Source: Neiella marina (GTDB lineage: Bacteria; Pseudomonadota; Gammaproteobacteria; Enterobacterales; Neiellaceae). Taken from it: DNA of 49,207 bases. Below are positions 38,179-46,687 of the stretch, one piece after another. Under the pieces are notes generated by a model. That model worked only from the letters and a program-made list of their open reading frames with translations, had not been told where the DNA came from and made no database searches. Within the stretch, counting starts at the first letter, position 1. Every line of letters starts with the position of its first letter. The translations under genes were made by a program, and so were the position numbers. The stretch spans positions 1 through 49,207 of the forward strand of contig NZ_NGNS01000029.1 of the NCBI RefSeq assembly GCF_002165625.1. The letters run 5' to 3'.

Positions 38179-39166
38179 TAGATTGACCTCCAAAGATCAG
38201 TGGTTTGCTGCGTCGTGCCCACAACACCACCAAGGTTGCAAATAGCAAAGCAGCGCCGCCGTTATGAGCAACCGCAACGGCAATCGGTAGATGGGCAATC
38301 ACGTTGACCAACCCCAAGGTAAGCTGCCCAGTCAACAACAGAGTCAACCAGATTGATGCGCCTGTTCGGCGGGCTTTGGCTAACTGAACGATCGCCAAAC
38401 CGACAATGATGGTTGTCAGCACGGCGCCAAAACGATGAAACACGTGGATCGTCATGCGCTGTTGATAGTCATGCCGGCCATACTCATAACTACCATCGGC
38501 AGTTGCCGGCAGACTGAATGCTCCCTTGATATCGAGTCGTTGACTCCAACCCGATTCGCAAATCGGTAATTCAACGCAAGCGGTTGCGGCATAGTTAGCG
38601 GATGTCCAACCGCCGAGTAGAACTTGCAACATCACCACAATGAGCGCGACCAGCAGAATTCTCTTCGCTCCGGCCGGCGCTAATGAGTTGGCGTGGTGAG
38701 CCCGTTTACCAGCTTGGCGCAATCGAGTGGCCAGCAAACACAACAGGGCAAAAATGGAAAAACCACCGAGCAAATGTGCCAGCACCACCAAGGGATTCAG
38801 TTTCATTGTTACGGTCCACATACCGAGTAAGGACTGAAACACCACCAATGCCACTAAGCCAAGGGTTAAGCCGCGAACAAACCGACTATGGCGCCATCCA
38901 CCAATGGCTAAGCCAACAATCAGTAACCCCAGTGAACCAGCAAGATAGCGATGAATCATTTCATTCCACGCCTTTTGCGATTCGACCTGGCGTTCGGGGA
39001 AGGCTTGATTGGCAGCTTCGATTTGTTCGCCTTGGGGCACGCTCAGTAAGCCGTAGCACCCGGGCCAATCGGGGCAGCCCAAGCCAGCATCGGTCAATCG
39101 GGTATACGCACCTAGCTGAATCACCAAAAAGCTCAACACCACGGCGACAATACTTGCAACGCGCAT
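38171..39166 (-). CDS. ctaA: Heme A synthase (COX15/CtaA)
   Basis: Oxidises heme O to heme A in the inner membrane. The 331-residue protein has the expected eight-helix layout in two related halves, with conserved histidines in [22 protein letters not shown] and [19 protein letters not shown] with a cysteine pair follows helix one. Two ATGs are adjacent; 39166 has GGAG at better spacing than 39169. Confidence 0.93.
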   Translation of the reverse strand: MRVASIVAVVLSFLVIQLGAYTRLTDAGLGCPDWPGCYGLLSVPQGEQIEAANQAFPERQVESQKAWNEMIHRYLAGSLGLLIVGLAIGGWRHSRFVRGLTLGLVALVVFQSLLGMWTVTMKLNPLVVLAHLLGGFSIFALLCLLATRLRQAGKRAHHANSLAPAGAKRILLVALIVVMLQVLLGGWTSANYAATACVELPICESGWSQRLDIKGAFSLPATADGSYEYGRHDYQQRMTIHVFHRFGAVLTTIIVGLAIVQLAKARRTGASIWLTLLLTGQLTLGLVNVIAHLPIAVAVAHNGGAALLFATLVVLWARRSKPLIFGGQSNG

Positions 39167-39242
39167 CATTACTCCACTTCTACAGTTGTCTCATTGCCCC
39201 AGTTAGCAACGAGATGTCCCTTTTCTACTCCGGTATAGCTAG

Positions 39243-39776
39243 TTAGCCGATCCGTGAAAGCTTCAGCATCTTGTACAAATCAGCTTTCACTCCTTTTCCT
39301 TGCTCGGCAATTTGCTCCAATTGAGCATCTCCTTGCAGTGGCGGATAGGTCAGCATGACATGGCCCAGAGGATCCATAATCAGAATAGTGCCGGCTGCCG
39401 CCCATTGCTCAGGTAAGTTGCTGAGTTGTGAGCGCCAAAACAATTGTTGACCAAGTTGCGCAGGAGCGTGCTCGCCCACCGACAACACCACGACCCGCTG
39501 TTGATACTGCCCCAAGGTAGTTTTGATCCGTTGCAGGTAACCTTGGGTGTCGTCACACTGACGCTGACAAATGCCAATCAACGCCCAGTTGTTTTGCCAT
39601 TCTTGTTGGCGCCACTCGGCTCGCTGCAACGGCGGGGTTACCATCTGGCCATGTGACGTCACTCCTGCGGTGAACCAGCCCTGTTTCAGGATCAGCCAAG
39701 CGACAAACACCGGTGCGGCAAAAGCAAGCAACACCAGCAGAAAACTGCGCCTGGAACGCGTCTGATTTGTTGTCAT
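39243..39776 (-). CDS. Membrane-anchored CxxxC thioredoxin-like protein of the cox cluster
   Basis: A 177-residue protein with one N-terminal helix (about 11-30) and a periplasmic domain bearing C70-x3-C74 (ICQRQCDD) followed by a thioredoxin-fold-like pattern (VVVLSVG ... GTILIMDPLGHVMLTYPP). It occupies the position of a conserved hypothetical gene between SURF1 and ctaA in Pseudomonas and Shewanella cox clusters. The CxxxC spacing equals that of SCO, suggesting copper or disulfide work in CuA assembly; this is inference. ATGA overlap with SURF1. Confidence 0.8.
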   Translation of the reverse strand: MTTNQTRSRRSFLLVLLAFAAPVFVAWLILKQGWFTAGVTSHGQMVTPPLQRAEWRQQEWQNNWALIGICQRQCDDTQGYLQRIKTTLGQYQQRVVVLSVGEHAPAQLGQQLFWRSQLSNLPEQWAAAGTILIMDPLGHVMLTYPPLQGDAQLEQIAEQGKGVKADLYKMLKLSRIG

Positions 39777-40504
39777 GATTCCTTCTCACTGTTATTTCGG
39801 TAATGACGCAACAAGAACACCATCATTAAAATAAGCACAGCAGCCGCCATTGAGTACCATTGCAACGCATAGCCGTAGTGTTTTTCTGGTCCCATATTGA
39901 ACCATTGCCATTGTCGTGGCAGGCCCCACTGTTCGCTTTCATCAAGCAACACCAACCACGGCTGCAAGGGTATATCTAATTGCTTGGCGATCAGTTCAGG
40001 CTGCGCTGTTTGGCTACGAATCACCGCTCCTCGTTGCTCGAACAAATATCGCTGATCGAGCAACGGCGGTTGTTCGCCAGCCAGTTTAATGTGGCCTCGC
40101 AGAATCACCTCTTCGGGTATTTCCGGCATTTGCGGCCATTGCTGGCGTGACAGTGGTGCCGCTAGCCAACCGAGATTGACCAAAAACCGCAGCTGATGAT
40201 GTATGACTGGCACCAGCACCTGATATCCAACCTTGCCGTTGTGGACTTTGTTGTCGAGTAGCACCCGCCAGCTCGGATCGATGGCCACCTTCAATTGAAC
40301 CGGCAGGCCATGCAGTTGATCGTGAGGTGTGGCCAAAATGTGTGACAAATCCGCCGGAGTCGCTAAGCGCTGCTGAGCCAGCTGTTCCACCAATTGCTGC
40401 TTATGTGTGCCACGCTCTGTTTGCCACATGCCAAGCTTGACCAGACCGGCAAACACCAGCATGGTAAAGACTGAAAAGCTCACCAGTCGCCAACGAATCT
40501 GCAT
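39773..40504 (-). CDS. SURF1 family cytochrome oxidase assembly protein
   Basis: A 243-residue protein with terminal helices (about 8-26 and 212-232) and a periplasmic domain. SURF1 signatures: KLGMWQTER, LLDNKVHNGKVGYQV, LVNLGW, and EKHYGYALQWYSM. SURF1 helps insert heme a into subunit I. It diverges from the DUF2909 gene with 35 bases between and overlaps the next gene by ATGA. Confidence 0.93.
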   Translation of the reverse strand: MQIRWRLVSFSVFTMLVFAGLVKLGMWQTERGTHKQQLVEQLAQQRLATPADLSHILATPHDQLHGLPVQLKVAIDPSWRVLLDNKVHNGKVGYQVLVPVIHHQLRFLVNLGWLAAPLSRQQWPQMPEIPEEVILRGHIKLAGEQPPLLDQRYLFEQRGAVIRSQTAQPELIAKQLDIPLQPWLVLLDESEQWGLPRQWQWFNMGPEKHYGYALQWYSMAAAVLILMMVFLLRHYRNNSEKES

Positions 40505-40539
40505 ATACCAACGCCTTTACTCAACCATTAGGAGACAAC

Positions 40540-40767
40540 ATGCATTGGTCCCTTAAAGCCCTTATCGTGGTTCTCCTCATTACCGTGATTGTTAATTTAG
40601 CGCTGGCGCTAAAACAAATGCTGGCCAACTCTAAGTCCGGCGACCACACTGAAAAATCTATGTCGAGTTATATCGGTCGTCGGCTTATATTCTCTGCTTC
40701 GATTCTGCTCCTGTTATTGCTGCTGGCTGCCAGTGGCCACATTGGCTTTAATCCTCGCCCTTACTAA
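40540..40767 (+). CDS. DUF2909 twin transmembrane protein
   Basis: A 75-residue protein with two membrane helices (about 6-27 and 47-66) joined by a charged loop. It matches the small DUF2909 proteins encoded within proteobacterial cox clusters; function unknown to me. Strong ribosome site TAGGAGACAAC. It is on the opposite strand to the rest of the cluster and its stop overlaps the coxC stop by four bases, so a cox transcript reading through to SURF1 would be antisense to it. Confidence 0.88.
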   Translation: MHWSLKALIVVLLITVIVNLALALKQMLANSKSGDHTEKSMSSYIGRRLIFSASILLLLLLLAASGHIGFNPRPY

Positions 40768-41639
40768 AGGACGTAAACAAAGACAAACAGGCAGAGCCAC
40801 ACCACATCGACAAAGTGCCAGTACCAACTCCCTGCCATGAAAGCAAACTGCTGATCATTGCTGAAGTGGCCTTTCACCACACGACCGAACAACACAATGA
40901 GAATGATGGTTCCGAGTGTCACGTGCATGCCGTGAAAACCGGTTAACAAGAAGAATGTGTTGCCGTAAATACCGGCGTCGAGTGTTAATCCCATCTCAAC
41001 ATAAGCATGGATGTATTCCACGACCTGCAAGTACAAGAAGCCGAGCCCCAATATAATGGTAAGCAATAGCCAAGCAGTTAAGGCGGTGCGTTTACCTTTT
41101 TCCAAGCTGACATGGGCGATATGCAAGGTAATCGACGAAATAAGCAAAATGATGGTGTTGTAAAGTGGCAGACCGGACCACCCCATGGCTTGAGTTTCGC
41201 CACCATCAGGGGTTTTGATAAGTGGCCAATGAGCGGTGAACTCTGGCCACAGTACCGCATTTGTCATTTCGTTGTTGCCAGCGCCGCCTAACCATGGCAC
41301 GGCAATCATCCGAGCATAGAATAAGGCGCCAAAGAACGCGGCAAAGAACATCACTTCCGAGAAGATAAACCAGCTCATTCCCTGTCGGAACGAGCGATCC
41401 ATTTGCTCACTGTACATACCCGACATGGATTCGTGTATGACATTTCCAAACCAACCAATCAGCATAATGATGAGCAGCGTTGAACCCGCTAGCAATATCC
41501 AATGGCCACTGCCTCCTTGCTGGTTCATTTGCTGCACAGTAGTACCGGCACCAACAGCAATGAGAAATAGGGCAATGGCGCCAACAATCGGCCAAGGACT
41601 TTGGGCAGGCACATAGTATTTCTGGTATTGCTGACTCAT
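40764..41639 (-). CDS. coxC: Cytochrome c oxidase subunit III
   Basis: A 291-residue subunit III with seven predicted helices. Signatures: MSWFIFSEVMFFAAFFGALFY, TGFHGMHVTLG and the C-terminal SWYWHFVDVVWLCLFVFVY. It supports proton uptake and stability of the aa3-type oxidase. Downstream of ctaG by 12 bases. Confidence 0.96.
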   Translation of the reverse strand: MSQQYQKYYVPAQSPWPIVGAIALFLIAVGAGTTVQQMNQQGGSGHWILLAGSTLLIIMLIGWFGNVIHESMSGMYSEQMDRSFRQGMSWFIFSEVMFFAAFFGALFYARMIAVPWLGGAGNNEMTNAVLWPEFTAHWPLIKTPDGGETQAMGWSGLPLYNTIILLISSITLHIAHVSLEKGKRTALTAWLLLTIILGLGFLYLQVVEYIHAYVEMGLTLDAGIYGNTFFLLTGFHGMHVTLGTIILIVLFGRVVKGHFSNDQQFAFMAGSWYWHFVDVVWLCLFVFVYVL

Positions 41640-41651
41640 TGCATTGTCCTC

Positions 41652-42230
41652 TTACTTGGCCATCGCTACTTCGGCGCTTGGATTGTTGTCATGTTCGGTG
41701 ATGTCATAGAGCGTGTAAGCTAAGGTCAAGGTGCCTATCTCTTTTGGCATATCGGGGGCAATGTAAAACTGCATCGGCATGACCTTCCGCTCTCCCGGCT
41801 TTAACGGCTGTTGATTGAAACAAAAGCATTCGAGTTTTCTTAAGTACTGCGCACCGAGGCCGGGCGACACCGAAGGAATGGCCTGCGCAACCACGGGTTT
41901 GTTAGTGGTGTTTTCAACAACAAAATCGACTTGGGTCATCACCCCAGGGTTAACTTTGATGGTCGATAGCTGCGATTCAAACGGCCAACTTACCCCCTTG
42001 GCATTGCGTGTCATGAACTGGACTCGCACTTGCCGGTCAAGATCGGCTTCAATAGCCACTACTTGTACTGCTTCGTCATTGGTCTTGCCGTTTAATCCGG
42101 TGATCTCACAAAACACGTCGTAAAGAGGCACCAGCGCAAAACCAAAACCAAACATACCGACGACCACCAGTACCAGCCGACTAACCAGCCTTGCGTTTGC
42201 TTTGTCGTTCGGTTGACTTGTACTACTCAT
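41652..42230 (-). CDS. ctaG: Cytochrome c oxidase assembly protein CtaG (Cox11)
   Basis: A 192-residue copper chaperone for the CuB site of subunit I: one N-terminal helix (about 17-37) then a periplasmic domain with the copper-binding CFCF motif. Its ATG overlaps the coxA stop (ATGA). Confidence 0.95.
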   Translation of the reverse strand: MSSTSQPNDKANARLVSRLVLVVVGMFGFGFALVPLYDVFCEITGLNGKTNDEAVQVVAIEADLDRQVRVQFMTRNAKGVSWPFESQLSTIKVNPGVMTQVDFVVENTTNKPVVAQAIPSVSPGLGAQYLRKLECFCFNQQPLKPGERKVMPMQFYIAPDMPKEIGTLTLAYTLYDITEHDNNPSAEVAMAK

Positions 42231-43822
42231 TTGATAGCCGGCGGCGTTTCAAAGGTGTGATAAGGCGCAGGCGAAGGTACGGTCCACTCGAGTCCCTCGG
42301 CACCTTCCCATGGCTTTGCCGCAGCTTTCTCTCCACCCCGTGCGGCTTTAACCACAACGGCTAAGAAAATTAGTTGCGACAAGCCGAAGGCGAATCCGCC
42401 AATGGAAACAATTTGGTTCACATCGGCAAATTGCAAAGCGTAATCGGGGATACGTCTGGGCATGCCCGCCAATCCCAAAAAGTGCATCGGGAAAAACAAA
42501 ATGTTGACAGAGACAAGTGAGCACCAGAAATGCGCTTTGGCGAGAAACTCGTCAAACATGTAGCCAGTCCACTTCGGTAACCAGTAGTAGGCCGCTGCAT
42601 AGATAGAAAAAATTGCACCGCTGACTAGAACGTAGTGGAAATGGGCGACAACGAAATAGGTGTCGTGATACTGAAAATCAACCGGGGTAATGGCCAACAT
42701 TAAGCCACTAAATCCACCGATAGTGAACAGGATGACAAAGGCCAAGGCAAACAGCATCGGCACTTCAAAAGTCATAGCTCCGCGCCACATCGTTGCCACC
42801 CAATTGAATACCTTCACCCCGGTCGGCACCGCAATGAGCATGGTGCAGTACATGAAGAACAGTTCACCAAACAACGGCATGCCAGTGGTAAACATATGGT
42901 GGGCCCAGACAATAAAACTCAAGCCAGCAATTGAGGCCGTGGCGTAGACCATCGATGCGTAACCAAATAACGGCTTACGAGCAAAGGCTGGAATGATCGC
43001 GGAAACAATACCAAAAGACGGCAAAATCATAATGTAAACTTCGGGATGACCGAAGAACCAGAAAATATGCTGGAACAATACCGGATCACCACCACCAGCA
43101 GCGTCAAAGAAGCTGGTGCCGAAATACTTATCGGTTAGTACCATAGTGACAACGCCAGCCAATACAGGCATCACGGCGATTAATAAAAACGCGGTGATTA
43201 ACCAGGTCCAAACAAATAGCGGCAACTTCATCCATGTCATGCCCGGCGCACGCAAGTTGACAATGGTAACGATGACATTAATGGCACCCATGATTGAAGA
43301 GATACCCATAATGTGGACCGCGAAGACAAATAGCGCAGTGCTGTCGTTTGAATAAGTCGTTGATAACGGAGCGTAGAAAGTCCAACCAAAGGCTGGCCCT
43401 CCGCCTTCCATAAACAGTGAGGCGAGCAAAATGGCAAAGGCAAACGGTAGAATCCAAAATGACCAGTTGTTCATTCTCGGTAACGCCATATCTGGCGCAC
43501 CAATCATCATTGGGATCATCCAGTTTGCAAGTCCAGTGAACGCTGGCATTACTGCACCGAACACCATGATCAAGCCATGAACCGTCGTCATTTGGTTGAA
43601 GAAATTTGGCTCAACAAGCTGTAACCCAGGTTGAAAGAGCTCGGCTCTGATCACCATGGCCATCGCGCCACCAACCAAAAACATCGAAAACGCAAAAATT
43701 AAGTACAGGGTGCCAATATCTTTGTGATTGGTCGTCAGTAACCAGCGCATAATTCCCTTGGGCGCGTGATGATGATCATGATGACTTTCGTTGTCGAGCG
43801 TTTGTTCCGTCACAGATGACAT
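42227..43822 (-). CDS. coxA: Cytochrome c oxidase subunit I
   Basis: The catalytic 531-residue subunit of the aa3/caa3-type heme-copper oxidase with twelve predicted helices. Visible signatures: FGHPEVYIMILP (CuB His and cross-linked Tyr), the HH pair in WAHHMF, and YFVVAHFHYVL with the two axial heme histidines. The early HG in TTVHGLIMVFG is the low-spin heme ligand. The histidine-rich N-terminus (HHDHHH) is common in this group. Twelve bases after coxB. Confidence 0.97.
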   Translation of the reverse strand: MSSVTEQTLDNESHHDHHHAPKGIMRWLLTTNHKDIGTLYLIFAFSMFLVGGAMAMVIRAELFQPGLQLVEPNFFNQMTTVHGLIMVFGAVMPAFTGLANWMIPMMIGAPDMALPRMNNWSFWILPFAFAILLASLFMEGGGPAFGWTFYAPLSTTYSNDSTALFVFAVHIMGISSIMGAINVIVTIVNLRAPGMTWMKLPLFVWTWLITAFLLIAVMPVLAGVVTMVLTDKYFGTSFFDAAGGGDPVLFQHIFWFFGHPEVYIMILPSFGIVSAIIPAFARKPLFGYASMVYATASIAGLSFIVWAHHMFTTGMPLFGELFFMYCTMLIAVPTGVKVFNWVATMWRGAMTFEVPMLFALAFVILFTIGGFSGLMLAITPVDFQYHDTYFVVAHFHYVLVSGAIFSIYAAAYYWLPKWTGYMFDEFLAKAHFWCSLVSVNILFFPMHFLGLAGMPRRIPDYALQFADVNQIVSIGGFAFGLSQLIFLAVVVKAARGGEKAAAKPWEGAEGLEWTVPSPAPYHTFETPPAIK

Positions 43823-43834
43823 AATTGCAATTCC

Positions 43835-44971
43835 TTACTCCGCTGCATTCTTGCGCGCTTGTACATCGGCGGCCTGAATTAATTCACCAGTATCATTTCC
43901 CCACGCATTTCGCTCATAGGTCACCACAGCCGCCAATTCTTTTAGCGATAGTTGTTTGCCGTAACCGGCCATTGCCGTACCCGTCTTACCGTAAAGCACA
44001 ATATCAATGTGACCGTCAGCATCTTTGGTGACCATTTCACTACCAGCTAACGCCGGGAACATACCGGGAAGGCCCTGGCCGTTAGGTTGGTGGCAAGCCG
44101 CGCAGAATTGGTCGTAAGTTCGCTTACCCAATTCCATCAACTCCTGCTCGGGTAACTGCATTGCCAACAGTCGCTGCTCTTCCTCTTGTTTCGCTTTTTG
44201 TTTGGCCACTTGCTCAGCAAGCCACGCATCGAAATCCGCTTGTTCTTTGGCAATAACGACGACTGGCATAAAGCCATGGTCCTTACCACACAACTCAGCG
44301 CACTGACCGCGGTAGATCCCTGCTTTGGGAACATTGGTCCATGCTTCGTTGATAAAGCCAGGGTTCGCGTCTTTCTTTACCGCAAATTCAGGGACCCACC
44401 ACGAGTGGATAACATCATCTGAAGTCATCAAAAAGCGCACCTTGGTGTTAGTCGGGATAACTAGAGGGCGATCGACCTCGAGCAAATAGTTGTCGCCTTT
44501 AGCTAACTTGTTCTCAATTTGCTTCTTAGGCGTCGCTAAAACGCTATAAAACTCCAAATCGTGCTCAAAATATTTGTAATGCCATTTCCACTGACTACCG
44601 GTGACCTGAATGGTCAGCTCAGCATCGTCGGAATTTTCCATCGCAATAAGGGTTTTAGTAGCGGGAATTGCCATACCGATGAGAATTAGAAAAGGAATGG
44701 CGGTCCAAAGAATCTCTACTTTGGTGCTTTCGTGGAAGTTTGCAGGTTTAACCCCGCGAGATTTGCGGTGCCTGACGATGGAGTAAAACATCGCTCCAAA
44801 AACGATGAATCCGATAATGCAACAGATGTAGAAGATGGTCATGTGCAGGTCATATACCTGCTCACTGATGTTGGTGACACCCTGACTTAGATTGAGTGGC
44901 ATGTCTTTGGCGTCACTGGGAAATGTCGCTACAGCAGCCAGCCATGGCAATCCGATGTTTTTCAAATCCAC
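43835..44971 (-). CDS. coxB: Cytochrome c oxidase subunit II with fused cytochrome c domain
   Basis: A 378-residue caa3-type subunit II: helices about 43-66 and 91-112, CuA ligands H189, C224, E226, C228, H232 and M235, then a Gln/Glu-rich linker (about 256-280) and a C-terminal cytochrome c domain with CAACH (C290, C293, H294). GTG 44971 is the start, with GGAGGA upstream. Translation begins MDLKNIGLPW, with a hydrophobic N-terminus that may be a signal peptide. It heads the cox operon. Confidence 0.96.
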   Translation of the reverse strand: MDLKNIGLPWLAAVATFPSDAKDMPLNLSQGVTNISEQVYDLHMTIFYICCIIGFIVFGAMFYSIVRHRKSRGVKPANFHESTKVEILWTAIPFLILIGMAIPATKTLIAMENSDDAELTIQVTGSQWKWHYKYFEHDLEFYSVLATPKKQIENKLAKGDNYLLEVDRPLVIPTNTKVRFLMTSDDVIHSWWVPEFAVKKDANPGFINEAWTNVPKAGIYRGQCAELCGKDHGFMPVVVIAKEQADFDAWLAEQVAKQKAKQEEEQRLLAMQLPEQELMELGKRTYDQFCAACHQPNGQGLPGMFPALAGSEMVTKDADGHIDIVLYGKTGTAMAGYGKQLSLKELAAVVTYERNAWGNDTGELIQAADVQARKNAAE

Positions 44972-45026
44972 CTAACGTCCTCCAATTCCATACCAAATCG
45001 GTATAGCGGTGAAAACGCAGACGGCA

Positions 45027-45042
45027 TAACGAATATTCGTTA
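45027..45042. promoter_or_regulatory. 16-base perfect palindrome upstream of coxB
   Basis: TAACGAATATTCGTTA, fully self-complementary, 56 bases before the coxB start. It has the size and symmetry of a dimeric repressor or activator site; I do not recognise the protein. A second, weaker symmetric pair (CGCG, spaced by seven) lies just beyond. Confidence 0.5.
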
Positions 45043-45272
45043 CCGCGTTTTTTATCGCGATGCTTTTTAGAATTAATGCAAGTATCCAGATCAGTCCAGC
45101 GATCCAGACCGCAGATTGTTAAATTTTAATTTATGATTCAATTGGATAGAGCATAAGCACTAATCGAATTGACGTGCCAACACACTGAATTTGAGATGTT
45201 TTTAATTTTTTTTGATTTAAAACAATGTAATTAACATTATTTAAAAAATTGTTAGAAAGGTGATCTAGTTCT

Positions 45273-45297
45273 CTTGCCCGACTACTCTCTGGGCAAG
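45273..45297. terminator. Stem-loop after sulA
   Basis: A perfect 7-base stem CTTGCCC / GGGCAAG with an 11-base loop, 14 bases past the sulA stop. No T-run directly follows on the minus strand, so it is a possible rather than certain terminator of lexA-sulA. Confidence 0.5.
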
Positions 45298-45310
45298 TCG
45301 CCGCTTCAGA

Positions 45311-45919
45311 TCAATGCAAGCAATGCTGGTAGTTAGCTAACTGATTGTTTTCTTTAACAGGAATGTCAATTTGAGTCACGTTAGCCGAGTACTGATGCGC
45401 CATAATGTTGGGCCAACGGAGCGGTTGATGTGATGCTTCGCCTTTGGGAAATACGAAACTAAGCGCTTTCGTACCCCGAGCCGCCAACTTTAATCGCTTA
45501 ACATCGCGGTTAGAGAGCTCATCTGTCCAAGTCAAAATGCATGCTGCGTTGTTTTTAACCAGCGCTTGCTCTGCTGCCCACAAGCTATCGAAATCGTCAT
45601 TACCATGAACCACCAGCAACCGGCTTGGATCAACATCGGCCATTTTGGCAATAGTATCTAACGCAGTTTTTGGCGGCTTTAACAGGATTAGCCAACCGGT
45701 TTGATGACTTAAAGTACTTAGCGCTGGCTCCAGTGACTGGAGCAATTGTTGTTGACCATGAGCAGACATTTCATAGATGACCTCACTCTGCCAACCACCA
45801 GCAGGTAACTGCTGATTCAGCGCATCATGGCCGGTGGCAATACACGATCTGGGGTTGCCAGCTGCCGAAACCTGCCAGACGCCTGGGTGCTTGACCCGCT
45901 GCTGAGCGAATTGCTTCAT
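45311..45919 (-). CDS. sulA: SOS cell-division inhibitor, SulA-like
   Basis: A 202-residue protein downstream of lexA. The N-terminal third ([20 protein letters not shown]) has the RecA/ImuA-like pattern common to SulA relatives; the rest fits the SulA fold with a C-terminal HCLH. E. coli SulA blocks FtsZ polymerisation during DNA damage. ATG 45919 overlaps the lexA stop by ATGA and has GGAGA about six bases upstream, so lexA and sulA are translationally coupled. Identity as SulA instead of ImuA rests on length, C-terminus and the absence of imuB/dnaE2. Confidence 0.8.
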   Translation of the reverse strand: MKQFAQQRVKHPGVWQVSAAGNPRSCIATGHDALNQQLPAGGWQSEVIYEMSAHGQQQLLQSLEPALSTLSHQTGWLILLKPPKTALDTIAKMADVDPSRLLVVHGNDDFDSLWAAEQALVKNNAACILTWTDELSNRDVKRLKLAARGTKALSFVFPKGEASHQPLRWPNIMAHQYSANVTQIDIPVKENNQLANYQHCLH

Positions 45920-46548
45920 AACCATTCTCCATTGCGAATGACGCCAACAGCCAAACCTTCAATTGAGAAATGTTGATGACGAAGGTCGACTTCAATTGGA
46001 TCGAATTCAGGATTCTCTGCCAGCAATAGCACTTTATGGCCATTTTGCTGTAGCCGTTTAACAGTGACATCTTCTTCCACTCTGGCGACTACTACCTGTC
46101 CATTTCGCGCGACTTGGGTACTGTGCACGGCTAACAAGTCGCCATCGAGGATACCAATATCCTTCATACTCTCACCGTTCACACGGAGCAAAAAATCAGC
46201 TTGTGGACGAAACAAGTTGGGGTCTACCGCATAATGTGATTCAACATGTTCCTGCGCCAAAATTGGCTCTCCGGCTGCAACCTGACCAATTAATGGCAGG
46301 CCTTGCTCATCATTGGCGGCTTCCTCAAGCAGAAGTCGAATTCCACGGGAAGTGCCAGGTAAGATCTCGATGACGCCCTTACGAGCGAGAGCCTTGAGGT
46401 GTTCTTCTGCAGCATTGGGACTCTTGAATCCTAACTGACGCGCGATTTCCGCTCGCGTTGGAGGCATTCCCGTTGCTTCAATCGTGTCTTTGATTAACTG
46501 GTAAATCTCAGCCTGTCGAGGCGTTAGAGGTCGCATTGAAGTTGCCAT
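45916..46548 (-). CDS. lexA: LexA repressor
   Basis: A 210-residue SOS repressor, very like E. coli LexA: winged-helix DNA-binding domain (about 5-72, [25 protein letters not shown]), self-cleavage bond A92-G93 in VAAGEPI, and the catalytic dyad S127 and K164. ATG 46548 has AGG seven bases upstream; ATG 46536 would give the E. coli-length N-terminus but has no ribosome site. Divergent from plsB, as in E. coli. Confidence 0.97.
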   Translation of the reverse strand: MATSMRPLTPRQAEIYQLIKDTIEATGMPPTRAEIARQLGFKSPNAAEEHLKALARKGVIEILPGTSRGIRLLLEEAANDEQGLPLIGQVAAGEPILAQEHVESHYAVDPNLFRPQADFLLRVNGESMKDIGILDGDLLAVHSTQVARNGQVVVARVEEDVTVKRLQQNGHKVLLLAENPEFDPIEVDLRHQHFSIEGLAVGVIRNGEWL

Positions 46549-46556
46549 ATTTATGC

Positions 46557-46593
46557 CTGTTTATCTATACAGTACCACTGTACAGTAATACAG
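46557..46593. promoter_or_regulatory. Two tandem LexA boxes
   Basis: CTGT-N8-ACAG occurs twice: 46557-46572 (spacer TTATCTAT) and 46578-46593 (spacer ACAGTAAT). Centres are 21 bases apart, the same arrangement as at E. coli lexA as I remember it. On the minus strand TTGCCA and, 17 bases on, TACTGT form a possible lexA promoter overlapping the second box. Autoregulation of lexA-sulA is therefore expected; the boxes also lie about 95 bases before plsB. Confidence 0.88.
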
Positions 46594-46687
46594 TATTTTT
46601 TGATTGGCAAGCAAAAAGCTTTCATCCATTTGCATTTAGCCTTTGTTATACTCCGCAACTAGCCTTTATCAGTCAGTTCCAATAATC

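Larger units (their letters stand above)
44972..45310. other. Intergenic region between coxB and sulA
   Basis: A 339-base gap with no gene seen. It should hold the cox operon promoter on the minus strand. 45120-45260 is very A/T-rich. It contains a 16-base palindrome (45027-45042) and a stem just after sulA (45273-45297), listed separately. Confidence 0.6.

Noticed and set aside
45200-45260. A/T-rich tract after sulA as a replication or curved-DNA origin
   Set aside because: It has no repeated DnaA-type boxes or iterons, only A and T runs, so low-complexity promoter-region DNA is the simpler reading.
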